This document shows, piece by piece, positions 9,226-17,008 of a DNA stretch of 64,000 nt. The position numbers and the translations under genes were made by a program. Within the stretch, counting starts at the first letter, position 1. Each line of letters begins with the position of its first letter. Origin of the DNA: Carboxylicivirga litoralis (GTDB lineage Bacteria; Bacteroidota; Bacteroidia; Bacteroidales; Marinilabiliaceae); NCBI RefSeq assembly GCF_025499605.1, contig NZ_JAFMVC010000005.1:62001-126000 (forward strand), read 5' to 3'. Under the pieces are notes generated by a model that saw only the letters and a list, made by a program, of their open reading frames with translations, was not told where the DNA came from and made no database searches.

Positions 9226-10272
9226 TTATTTTGCTTTATAGTGTGTTGTTGGTAAATCGCGCAAGCGTTGAGCTGCCTGCTCTGCCGTTATATCGCGCTG
9301 AGCGTTGGCCATCATTTCATAGCCGACCATAAATTTCTTAACGGTTGCTGAGCGTAATAATGGTGGATAAAAATGCATGTGTAAGTGCCATTCAGGATGG
9401 TCTTCACCATCGGTTGGCGCCTGATGAATACCTGCAGAATATGGGAATGATACCTCAAACAGGTTATCGTACATCACGGTCAGTTTTTTATAAGCATCAG
9501 CCAATGCAGTACGTTCCGCTTCAGTTAACTGAGTCAGGTTTGAAACAGCGCGTTTACTTACAATCATAGCTTCAAACGGCCAGGTGGCCCAAAAAGGAAC
9601 CAAGGCAACAAAGTGGTCGTTCTCAACTAAGATGCGTTCATCCGATTTTAATTCATCCGCCACATAGTCTTCTAAAAGTGTTTTTCCATGCTTGTCGAAG
9701 TATTCCTTCTGCTTGATAGCTTCTTTGGCAGGTTCAACGGGCACTGAGTATTGTCCCCATATTTGGCCATGTGGGTGAGGGTTACTGCAACCCATGATAT
9801 CACCTTTATTCTCAAAAATCTGCACATGCTTGATGTAATCCAAGGTGCCAATTTCTTCATATTGCTCGCACCAAAGGTCAACTACCTTTTTGATGTTTTC
9901 CACTTCCATTTCAGGAATTGTCAGGTCGTGACGAGGAGAGAAGCAGATAACTTTACAAAAACCACGTTCGCTTTCGGCTCTGAATAAATCGCCATTAGTA
10001 TAATTTCCTTCCGGAATATCAGGAACTAAGGCACTAAAGTCATTCTGAAAGACAAAAACATCTTTGTAATCGGGATTTTTATGTCCACCAGCACGTTCAT
10101 TACCAGGACATAAATAACACTTCTCGTCATATTGCGGACGTTCGTCAATGGCTGGTTTTTCTACCTTGCCCTGCCATGGACGTTTCGTGCGATGAGGAGA
10201 TACCAATACCCAATCGCCGGTTAGTGCATTGTAGCGCCTATGTGAGTGTTCTGTAAATTCAAATTGTTCCAT
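9226..10272 (-). CDS. galT: Galactose-1-phosphate uridylyltransferase
   Basis: 348 residues. It exchanges UMP between UDP-glucose and galactose-1-phosphate. The active-site motif [11 protein letters not shown] contains the nucleophilic His. CYLCPGN supplies zinc-ligand cysteines, and [11 protein letters not shown] is the second conserved His cluster. [17 protein letters not shown] near the N-terminus is characteristic. It lies 26 bp downstream of the Nudix-type regulator gene, indicating co-transcription. No galE is present in this cluster, so UDP-galactose epimerase must be encoded elsewhere. Confidence 0.97.
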   Translation of the reverse strand: MEQFEFTEHSHRRYNALTGDWVLVSPHRTKRPWQGKVEKPAIDERPQYDEKCYLCPGNERAGGHKNPDYKDVFVFQNDFSALVPDIPEGNYTNGDLFRAESERGFCKVICFSPRHDLTIPEMEVENIKKVVDLWCEQYEEIGTLDYIKHVQIFENKGDIMGCSNPHPHGQIWGQYSVPVEPAKEAIKQKEYFDKHGKTLLEDYVADELKSDERILVENDHFVALVPFWATWPFEAMIVSKRAVSNLTQLTEAERTALADAYKKLTVMYDNLFEVSFPYSAGIHQAPTDGEDHPEWHLHMHFYPPLLRSATVKKFMVGYEMMANAQRDITAEQAAQRLRDLPTTHYKAK

Positions 10273-10298
10273 AATTCTATATTGTGCAGTTAGTTATT

Positions 10299-10997
10299 TT
10301 ATATCGTTCGCTTGAAAATTGGATGGTTGAATTCGCCTTCTTTCTTGGGCTTAAACTTGAAGTAGAAAGCACCTTTTTTCGATTCAGACATGTCTTTCTC
10401 TTCCAGACGTTCCAACACTTTAAGTGATAAAATCTTTTTACGAAAGTTGCCTGGGTCAAATTGTTTCTGAAAAATCTGATCGTATAAATTGCGCAGGCGC
10501 GTCAGTGTAAATTTCTCAGGCAAAAGTTTACGGCCAATAATTTCATAACTAGAGCGCAGACGAAGTTTTTCCAAGGCTTTTTCAACTAATATATTGTGGT
10601 CGAAAATGAGGGGTGGCAATTCGTCCAGAGTAAACCATTTGGCGCCATAATCTTCAATTAGGTTGCTCGCTTTTGCATCAATCTTAATTAAGGCATAATA
10701 TTCCACAGTGATTACACTGCCTCCCGGGTCACGTTCCGGATCTGAAAAAGTATGAACTTGCTCCAAATAAATATCTTGCAATCCGGTAAGTTTGTTGAGT
10801 ACTCTTCTTGCTGCATCTTCAGAGGATTCACCGGCATTAACCCATCCTCCTAATAAGGACCATTCACCTTTTGACGGTTCAATGGCACGTTGAAAAACCA
10901 AAAGTTTTAGTTTTTCTTCTTCGTAACCAAAAATGACGCAGTCGACTGAGACGAAGCGTTTGTTTTCCTGATATTGATCGTAAATACTTGTATTCAT
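10299..10997 (-). CDS. Nudix-domain transcriptional regulator (NrtR/AraR-like), probable galactose regulator
   Basis: 232 residues. A Nudix domain (about 10-145) is followed by a C-terminal basic winged-helix-like region (about 150-232). The Nudix box starts correctly (GGWVNAGE) but the REUxEE catalytic part reads RVLNKL, so the metal-binding glutamates are lost. That is expected for a ligand-sensing regulator rather than a hydrolase. It is the first gene of the gal operon. I chose the ATG at 10997 because the promoter box and the palindromes lie immediately upstream; a start at 11057 would place them inside the gene. Family members bind sugars or nucleotides (arabinose for AraR). The galactose link comes from context only. 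Confidence 0.8.
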   Translation of the reverse strand: MNTSIYDQYQENKRFVSVDCVIFGYEEEKLKLLVFQRAIEPSKGEWSLLGGWVNAGESSEDAARRVLNKLTGLQDIYLEQVHTFSDPERDPGGSVITVEYYALIKIDAKASNLIEDYGAKWFTLDELPPLIFDHNILVEKALEKLRLRSSYEIIGRKLLPEKFTLTRLRNLYDQIFQKQFDPGNFRKKILSLKVLERLEEKDMSESKKGAFYFKFKPKKEGEFNHPIFKRTI

Positions 10998-11005
10998 AAT
11001 AAGAA

Positions 11006-11062
11006 CAAATATAAAAGTAAAAATTACTTTTAAAAATATTTTAAAGGTAAAAAACACTTTTA
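11006..11062 (-). promoter_or_regulatory. gal operon promoter with two tandem palindromic operators
   Basis: A minus-strand -7 box TATATTTG (11006-11013) fits TAnnTTTG. It overlaps a perfect palindrome with arms TAAAAGTAA and TTACTTTTA and a 3-nt spacer (11012-11032). A second, imperfect copy with arms TAAAGGTAA and ACACTTTTA lies at 11042-11062. The two start exactly 30 bp apart, about three helical turns, as expected for cooperative repressor binding. The start codon of the regulator is at 10997, so the leader is very short. Confidence 0.7.
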
Positions 11063-11244
11063 AAATACATAAAACTTAGGATAACAGTGCTGTAATTGTT
11101 ATTTAGAAAGATTTTATCAAAGAAAGTGGTCATTTGAATGTGTAAATGTCGTTTTAATAATGTGTGATAGGGTGTCTTTGAGGATTAGATCAAATTTAAT
11201 TGAACTATTAACCGCATGAAGTTCATAGGATGAAATTATAATAT

Positions 11245-11252
11245 TACATTTG
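11245..11252 (+). promoter_or_regulatory. Candidate -7 box for the cobalamin operon
   Basis: TACATTTG matches TAnnTTTG and lies just upstream of the riboswitch. No clear -33 TTG was found at the right distance. Confidence 0.45.
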
Positions 11253-11261
11253 TCGTCACAA

Positions 11262-11442
11262 AATGGTGCGTCATTAGTCAGCCTATTCGGACAATGACAA
11301 AAAGAGGGAATTCGGTGTAAATCCGGAACTGTACCCGCAGCTGTAAGCTCTAATAACTCCATTGCAACAGGTCACTTTTCGCTTTTAGGCGGATGGGAAG
11401 GCGCAAAAGGAGGGAGTAAGTCAGAAAACCTGCCATTGAAGC
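11262..11442 (+). ncRNA. Cobalamin (B12) riboswitch
   Basis: The aptamer core is visible in order: GGGAA at 11306-11310, GGTGTAAATCCGGAACTG then ACCCGCAGCTGTAA at 11314-11345, GATGGGAAGGCG at 11392-11403, and the B12 box AGTCAGAAAACCTGCC at 11419-11434. It senses adenosylcobalamin or related corrinoids and should repress the downstream corrin-ring genes. The outer boundaries are approximate. The aptamer is followed by about 200 nt before the next plausible longer ORF, so the expression platform is not obvious. Confidence 0.95.
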
Positions 11443-11488
11443 AAACATATTATTATTCAAAGCTTTCGGGTTTTAAACTTTGATAACT

Positions 11489-11596
11489 ATGATGATGAAT
11501 CCCTTTTTTAAAGGCAGGATAAGAAGCCTGCAATGTATAGCAAATACCAGCTGTTTAGAAGCAAAGCATAATAACCAGGTTTATTCAATGTATTAG
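11489..11596 (+). CDS. Possible 35-residue leader ORF between riboswitch and cobalamin operon
   Basis: Starts with three consecutive ATG codons and ends at TAG 11594-11596. I recognise no family. The stop codon lies in the left arm of the hairpin at 11588-11619, so translation of this ORF could affect that structure. It may be a chance ORF. Confidence 0.25.
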   Translation: MMMNPFFKGRIRSLQCIANTSCLEAKHNNQVYSMY

Positions 11597-11619
11597 TGCT
11601 GATATTGTATCTAATACAT
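11588..11619 (+). promoter_or_regulatory. Leader hairpin upstream of the first cobalamin-operon ORF
   Basis: Perfect 9-bp inverted repeat (ATGTATTAG at 11588-11596, CTAATACAT at 11611-11619) with a 14-nt loop. It ends 20 nt before the ATG at 11639. There is no T-run after it, so it is not a standard terminator. Confidence 0.5.
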
Positions 11620-11638
11620 AATTGATAGTTTGGTGATT

Positions 11639-11944
11639 ATGAATTGCGAGCTGATTCAAGAAAATACGAATAAACCTTATCGGGTTGTTGGTGGCGGTAA
11701 TAATACTCCTCAAGAGGCAATAAAGCTTTGTCAGGCTGGTTTAGCTGTAACTGATATTTCCAAAGATATTTTTCCAGACCTGCAGGTGCGGAATGAGAAA
11801 ACTGCCAATCTCATCTGCCTTTATCAAACGGATATTGTTAAAAGCTTTGCGGGCGAGTTTGCCGCCACTAACAGCCTTAGGTTTAAGCAACAAAAACATA
11901 AACACAATGATATATGGAGTAGCATTAGGGCCTGGCGATCCTGA
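11639..11944 (+). CDS. Hypothetical protein overlapping the start of cbiL
   Basis: 101 residues from the ATG at 11639 (a TTG at 11630 is possible). I recognise no domain. It is glycine- and asparagine-rich near the N-terminus, with no membrane segment. It lies between the B12 riboswitch and cbiL, and its last 38 bp overlap the start of cbiL in another frame. That could mean translational coupling, or that it is a non-coding leader or a decayed gene. Confidence 0.35.
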   Translation: MNCELIQENTNKPYRVVGGGNNTPQEAIKLCQAGLAVTDISKDIFPDLQVRNEKTANLICLYQTDIVKSFAGEFAATNSLRFKQQKHKHNDIWSSIRAWRS

Positions 11945-12611
11945 ATTGATTACAATAAAAGCTTTAAGGATATTACAACAGGCCGATATTATTTACTATC
12001 CATCGACTATCAACAGCGAAGGGACAATTAATAGCATGGCCTATCGTGTTTTAGGAAGTTTAGAGATAGATCAATCACGCTTGAAATCTTTTGAAGTGCC
12101 GATGAAATATGACCGTACTGATGTCTCAGGTATCTATCAACGATTGGCTCAGGAAAGCATCCTTAAGAGTCGGGAAGGACAACAAGTCGCCATCGTTAGT
12201 GAAGGTGATATCTCGTTTTACAGCACCTTTGCTTATCTCATTGATGATTTTAAAAAAGCAAATGTATCGTTTGAAATGATACCTGGTGTACCGGCATTTA
12301 TTTTAGGTGGTTCCTTAAGTCAACAAGCCATTTGCATGCAAAACGATAATGTGTTGATAACACCGGCTATTGATGGAGAAGCACATCTTACTGATTTGCT
12401 TTTGGCTAATGAAACGGTGGTTATCATGAAAGTGTCAAAGATAAAAGACTGGATCATACCTTTTATTAATACTGGTAATTATGCCTTTTTTTATGGCGAA
12501 TACATGGGAACCGATAAAGAATATACCTGTACAGCTATTGCAGAATTGTTAGGGCGAAGCATCCCTTATTTCTCAATTTTAATTATAAAATCAGCGAACA
12601 ATCATTCATGA
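11907..12611 (+). CDS. cbiL: Precorrin-2 / cobalt-factor II C20-methyltransferase
   Basis: 234 residues, the normal size for CbiL/CobI. It transfers a methyl group from SAM to C20 of precorrin-2 or cobalt-factor II in the corrin ring pathway. The tetrapyrrole-methylase SAM motif YGVALGPGDPELITIKA opens the protein. IYYPST, a VSEGDISFYSTF motif near residue 93 and EMIPGVPAF follow. The ATG at 11907 gives the canonical N-terminus; in-frame upstream sequence shows no homology to the family. Its stop overlaps the next start by 4 bp, the first of several tight junctions in this operon. Confidence 0.93.
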   Translation: MIYGVALGPGDPELITIKALRILQQADIIYYPSTINSEGTINSMAYRVLGSLEIDQSRLKSFEVPMKYDRTDVSGIYQRLAQESILKSREGQQVAIVSEGDISFYSTFAYLIDDFKKANVSFEMIPGVPAFILGGSLSQQAICMQNDNVLITPAIDGEAHLTDLLLANETVVIMKVSKIKDWIIPFINTGNYAFFYGEYMGTDKEYTCTAIAELLGRSIPYFSILIIKSANNHS

Positions 12612-13999
12612 GTCAAATTAAAGTAATCGGCTTAGGGCCGGGCAACCCCGATTTGTTTTTAAAACCAGCAATTGAAGCTATTCAACAAGCTGATGTGGTT
12701 ATTGGTTACAAATATTATTTCCAGTTTATACAGACCTATTTACAAGAAGGTACCGAATGTATTGATACCGGCATGCGTCAGGAAGTTCAGCGCGCTGAAA
12801 TAGCCTTTGAGAAAGCCGAATCGGGCTTGTGCGTGGCGGTGATCAGTTCGGGAGATGCCAATATTTATGGTATGTCATCTCTAATCCTTGAAATGGCCGA
12901 TAAACGACAGTCTCAGGTGGATGTGGAAGTCATTCCGGGTATTTCTGCTTTTCAGGCTGCTGCGGCAAAACTAGGAGCACCTTTAAGTCACGATTTTGTT
13001 ATTCTGTCTTTGTCCGATTTACTTACGCCTTGGAAGTTGATAGAAAAACGAATGAAAGCTGCTGCTTATGGTGATTTTGTTACTGCATTGTACAACCCTC
13101 GCAGTCAGAAGCGTTATTGGCAAATCTATCGCTTGCAGGAATTGTTTTTGGAAGAACGTTCACCCGATACACCAGTTGCTATTGTGCGTCAGGTAGCGCG
13201 TGAAGATGAGCAGATTACATTAACTACCTTAGGCGAATTTGACCCTGAAGTAGTGGATATGTTTTCCATTGTGATCATCGGTAATTCACAGAGTTACGTG
13301 GCTAACGATAAATTTATAACACCTCGTGGATACTATTCGAAATACGATGAGAAAGGGGCTCCGGGGCCACTGATTATGCAAGAAAGTTTTCGCACTATTG
13401 CCGAACAACTTATCAATTTGGATATTTCCAATGAAGATAAATGGGTGATGATGCACTGCATCCATACAACGGCTGACTTTGAGATGAAGCAGTTGTTGCG
13501 TATTAAAAACAATGCTGTGGCTCGCATCAATGACTATTTACAGAAGGGTGGTACAATCATAACAGATGTAACCATGGTGCAAAGTGGCATCCGAAAAAAA
13601 GCTTGCGAGCGTTATGGTATTAATGTCAAGTGTTATTTGCACGATGAGCGTACCCTGGCATTAGCAGCCGAAAAGAATATTACACGTACACAAGCTGGTA
13701 TACGACTGGCGGTCGAAGAGCATCCCGATGCTTTATATGTGTTTGGCAATGCACCAACCGCATTGATTGAGCTGACCGAATTAATGCGTCGAAAGCAATT
13801 TCAGCCGGCCGGTGTTATTGGAGCACCTGTAGGTTTTGTGAATGTGGAGGAATCCAAACATCGTTTAAAAACCTTTCCTGAGCTACCATTCATAAGCATA
13901 GAAGGGCGAAAAGGCGGTTCTAACCTGGCGGCCACAATTGTAAATGCGGTTTTGAGTCGCGATGAAGCTGAAACCCTTAAACCAGGCCGTGATGTGTAA
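12608..13999 (+). CDS. cobJ-cbiC: CobJ/CbiH (precorrin-3B C17-methyltransferase) fused to CbiC/CobH (precorrin-8X methylmutase)
   Basis: 463 residues with two enzymes. Residues 1 to about 240 are a tetrapyrrole methylase: VIGLGPGNPDL at the N-terminus, SSGDANIYGM, EVIPGISAFQAAAA and TALYNPRS, the ring-contraction C17-methyltransferase signature. Residues about 250-463 match precorrin-8X methylmutase, which moves the C11 methyl to C12. HTTADFEM carries the likely catalytic His, and VTMVQSGI, VFGNAPTALIEL and PVGFVNVEESK are family motifs. The fusion joins two non-consecutive steps. The next gene overlaps its stop codon. Confidence 0.93.
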   Translation: MSQIKVIGLGPGNPDLFLKPAIEAIQQADVVIGYKYYFQFIQTYLQEGTECIDTGMRQEVQRAEIAFEKAESGLCVAVISSGDANIYGMSSLILEMADKRQSQVDVEVIPGISAFQAAAAKLGAPLSHDFVILSLSDLLTPWKLIEKRMKAAAYGDFVTALYNPRSQKRYWQIYRLQELFLEERSPDTPVAIVRQVAREDEQITLTTLGEFDPEVVDMFSIVIIGNSQSYVANDKFITPRGYYSKYDEKGAPGPLIMQESFRTIAEQLINLDISNEDKWVMMHCIHTTADFEMKQLLRIKNNAVARINDYLQKGGTIITDVTMVQSGIRKKACERYGINVKCYLHDERTLALAAEKNITRTQAGIRLAVEEHPDALYVFGNAPTALIELTELMRRKQFQPAGVIGAPVGFVNVEESKHRLKTFPELPFISIEGRKGGSNLAATIVNAVLSRDEAETLKPGRDV

Positions 14000-15179
14000 G
14001 TTTCATGTTGTAGGCATTTCAGATCAGGCGAAGCCGGAACTTAGCGTAAAGGTAAAAGAACTCTTGCAGTCGCACCTTTATTTCTCTGGTGGTAAGCGTC
14101 ATTATGAGCTTGTACGGGAGTGGTTACCAGCGAATCATCAATGGATTGATGTTTTGGTGCCTTTGGCTGAGACTTTTAATGAATACAATAGCATCGACGC
14201 ATCCATTGTTGTGTTTGCTTCGGGTGACCCTTTGTTTTTTGGTATCGGCAATACTTTGAAGCGCGAGTTTCCGGATGAGGCTATAACGGTTTACCCGAGC
14301 TTTAATAGCCTGCAAATGCTGGCACACGAATGTCAGTTGCCGTATGGCACCATGAAGGTAGCCACATTAACCGGTCGCCCATGGATTAATCTTGACCAGG
14401 AGCTTATTAAGGGCACAGCGCTGATAGGTATCTTAACGGATAAGCAAAAAAAACCGGCTGCCATTGCGCAACGTATTATGGCTTTTGGCTTTGTTAATTA
14501 TCGGATTTATCTGGGCGAGCGAATGGGAGGGGATGCTCAGCAAGTTCGAAAATTATCGGTAGAGGAGTGTGCGAAAGTAGAGGCAGAAATGCCCAATTGC
14601 TTAATCATTGAGCAAACAGAAGCTTTTGAGCGAACATTTGGAATTAATGAAGGCGATTTTCACTTTTTAAAAGGCCGTCCGAAGATGATTACCAAGCGAA
14701 GCATCCGTTTAATGTCTTTGTCGATGTTGAAGCTTGACTCTGCCAGCGTGTTATGGGATATTGGTTTTTGTACAGGCTCAGTATCCATTGAAACCAAGCA
14801 AATGGCACCGCACGTTGATGTGTTTAGTATCGAAAAGCGGGAAGAATCACGTGAGCTAATGCAAAAAAATCAGTTTACATTTAGAGTGCCAGGTATCAAT
14901 GCCTTTATCGGTGATTTTTTCAAAACTGATTTGAAGGATTGGCCTCAACCCGATAGAATCTTTATAGGTGGTCATGGAGGACGGCTAATGGAGATGATTA
15001 AACAACTAGAGAAACAATTAAAGCCTGGAGGTATCATTGTTTTTAATGCAGTAAGTAACGAAACACTCAATCAGTTTAAGCAAGCAATTGCTACAGTTTC
15101 AATGACTATAAGCGATGAGATGCAGCTTCTGCAAGATGACCATAATCCAGTAACAATCATTCAGGCAACAAAACAATAG
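13992..15179 (+). CDS. cobL: Precorrin-6Y / cobalt-precorrin-7 C5,15-methyltransferase (CbiE+CbiT, CobL type)
   Basis: 395 residues. The N-terminal half is a CbiE-type tetrapyrrole methylase (VVFASGDPLFFGIGNTL; VYPSFNSLQMLAH). The C-terminal half is a CbiT-type class-I SAM methyltransferase that methylates C15 and decarboxylates the C12 acetate (WDIGFCTGSVSIE; RIFIGGHGG). The ATG at 13992 is preferred over the one at 13962: it overlaps the previous stop in the 8-nt string ATGTGTAA and gives the standard N-terminus. The same junction style recurs two genes later. Confidence 0.93.
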   Translation: MCKFHVVGISDQAKPELSVKVKELLQSHLYFSGGKRHYELVREWLPANHQWIDVLVPLAETFNEYNSIDASIVVFASGDPLFFGIGNTLKREFPDEAITVYPSFNSLQMLAHECQLPYGTMKVATLTGRPWINLDQELIKGTALIGILTDKQKKPAAIAQRIMAFGFVNYRIYLGERMGGDAQQVRKLSVEECAKVEAEMPNCLIIEQTEAFERTFGINEGDFHFLKGRPKMITKRSIRLMSLSMLKLDSASVLWDIGFCTGSVSIETKQMAPHVDVFSIEKREESRELMQKNQFTFRVPGINAFIGDFFKTDLKDWPQPDRIFIGGHGGRLMEMIKQLEKQLKPGGIIVFNAVSNETLNQFKQAIATVSMTISDEMQLLQDDHNPVTIIQATKQ

Positions 15180-15181
15180 CA

Positions 15182-17008
15182 ATGGAACATACAGCCATTA
15201 TAATCAATAATTGCAATGCACTAGCTACAGCCAAGTTGCTTAAGCAGGAGCTGGGTGCAACTATTTATACGACATCTGAATTGGAAGGCACGGAACGAAT
15301 TGTCTCTATTTCAGCTTTTCTGACGACAAAATTCGAATTGCTTGACAGTGTTATTTTTGTTGGAGCTCTGGGTATCGCCGTCCGTTCTGTGGCGCCGTAT
15401 TTACAAAGTAAGCAAAGTGATCCGGCCGTGATAAATATGGATATTCATGGTCGTTTTGTGCAATCGGTGGTGTCTGGACACAAAGGAGGTGGTAATGCAA
15501 TTGCACAACGATTGGCGAGAATAACAGGTGGACAGGCCGTGATAACAACAGCCAGCGATTCACTGGATTTATGGCCGCTGGATATTATTGGTAAAACGTA
15601 TAATTGGATCAACGAGTATATTGGTTTGGACGAAAATACTTTTATCGCCCGATTTGTTAATGGTGGCAAAACAGCCTTGCTGCTCCAAATCAAAGATGCC
15701 GGAACAAAGCACCTGGAGGAAACCTTGCCTGCGCATGTCAAGGTGTTTTATTCAACAGATGAAATAGAAGCGAATAAGTACGAATTAATCATCGCTGTGA
15801 CACCGTTTCTACATACGTTTGGCCAGCCTGCTTTATATCTTCGTCCTAAGTGCCTGATGATTGGTGCGGGTTCGCAAAAAGGATTGAATAGTCAGTTTTT
15901 CCAGGATGAAATTGAAAAGGTGTTATCTGCCAATGGATTAAGTGCCCTATCTGTGCATTCGCTTCATTCCCATGAATTAAAGAAGAAAGAACAGGCGTTT
16001 GTGGATTTTGCTAAAGAAAAGGACATTGATTTTATAACACATACTGCCAGCGATTTAAATCGTGTAGCTGATAACCTGGAAACATCTGAAGCAGCTTTGG
16101 AAGTCACTGGCGCTACCAACGTATCAGAGGCCTCAGCTTTATTGGCTTCGGGCAATCAAGAGTTGTTAATCGGCAAAACAAAAGGCTGCGATGCCAATGG
16201 CAAGCACTGTACTATTGCTGTGGCAATGGACCTGGCTCAGGAGCGAAGGGGCACCATCTACATTGTTGGAGCAGGCCCGGGCGACCCGGAGTTGGTATCA
16301 GTTAAAGGCAAGAAACTACTTGAAGCTGCGGATTTAGTCTTGTACGCCGGCAGTTTGGTGCCTGAGCAATTGACACATTATGCCAAAGATGGATGTGTGG
16401 TGCGTAACTCGGCTCAAATGGACTTGGAAGAGCAGTTCGAAACCATGAAAGCCATGTACGATAGAGGGGGTCTTGTCGTACGTTTGCATACAGGTGATCC
16501 CTGTATATATGGTGCTATTCAAGAGCAAATGAGTTATTTTGATGAGCACCATATGCCTTATGAAATTGTGCCTGGTATCTCGTCATTTCAAGCGGCGGCA
16601 GCTCGTTTAAAGTCACAGTTTACCATTCCTGAACGCATCCAAACCATAATTTTAACACGTGGTGAAGGGCGAACACCAATGCCGGAGCGTGAGAAGTTAT
16701 CGGAACTGGCGAAGTTCCAGAGTACCATCTGTTTGTTTTTAAGTGTGTCGCTCATCGACGATATGCAGCAACAATTACTGGAAGGTTATCCTCCTGAAAC
16801 ACCTGTTGCTATCTGCTATAAGCTTACGTGGAAGGAAGAGAAAATATGGCGTGGTCAGTTGAAAGACTTATCAAAGATTGTGAAGGAAAATAAACTGAAG
16901 TTAACGGTTATGATTGTGGTGGGTGAGGCCATTGATAACCGTAATATGCGTTCGAAGTTGTACGACCGTAAATTCACTCATTTATTCAGAGAAGGAAAGA
17001 GTGAGTAA
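15182..17008 (+). CDS. cbiG-cobM: CbiG (cobalt-precorrin-5A hydrolase) fused to CobM/CbiF (precorrin-4 C11-methyltransferase)
   Basis: 608 residues. Residues 1 to about 345 are CbiG, which opens the delta-lactone of cobalt-precorrin-5A and releases acetaldehyde (VIFVGALGIAVRSVAP; VVSGHKGGGNAIA; MIGAGSQKGL). Residues about 356-608 are the C11-methyltransferase (YIVGAGPGDPELVSVKGK; LVPEQL; LHTGDPCIYGA; EIVPGISSFQAAAA). The fusion joins consecutive steps, C11 methylation and ring opening. The presence of CbiG indicates the anaerobic, early-cobalt route. The start is 2 bp after the previous stop. Confidence 0.94.
   Translation: MEHTAIIINNCNALATAKLLKQELGATIYTTSELEGTERIVSISAFLTTKFELLDSVIFVGALGIAVRSVAPYLQSKQSDPAVINMDIHGRFVQSVVSGHKGGGNAIAQRLARITGGQAVITTASDSLDLWPLDIIGKTYNWINEYIGLDENTFIARFVNGGKTALLLQIKDAGTKHLEETLPAHVKVFYSTDEIEANKYELIIAVTPFLHTFGQPALYLRPKCLMIGAGSQKGLNSQFFQDEIEKVLSANGLSALSVHSLHSHELKKKEQAFVDFAKEKDIDFITHTASDLNRVADNLETSEAALEVTGATNVSEASALLASGNQELLIGKTKGCDANGKHCTIAVAMDLAQERRGTIYIVGAGPGDPELVSVKGKKLLEAADLVLYAGSLVPEQLTHYAKDGCVVRNSAQMDLEEQFETMKAMYDRGGLVVRLHTGDPCIYGAIQEQMSYFDEHHMPYEIVPGISSFQAAAARLKSQFTIPERIQTIILTRGEGRTPMPEREKLSELAKFQSTICLFLSVSLIDDMQQQLLEGYPPETPVAICYKLTWKEEKIWRGQLKDLSKIVKENKLKLTVMIVVGEAIDNRNMRSKLYDRKFTHLFREGKSE

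Noticed and set aside
10998-11057. Longer N-terminus for the Nudix regulator starting at 11057
   Set aside because: The extra 20 residues would be encoded by the promoter and operator palindromes and are a hydrophobic low-complexity stretch foreign to the family.
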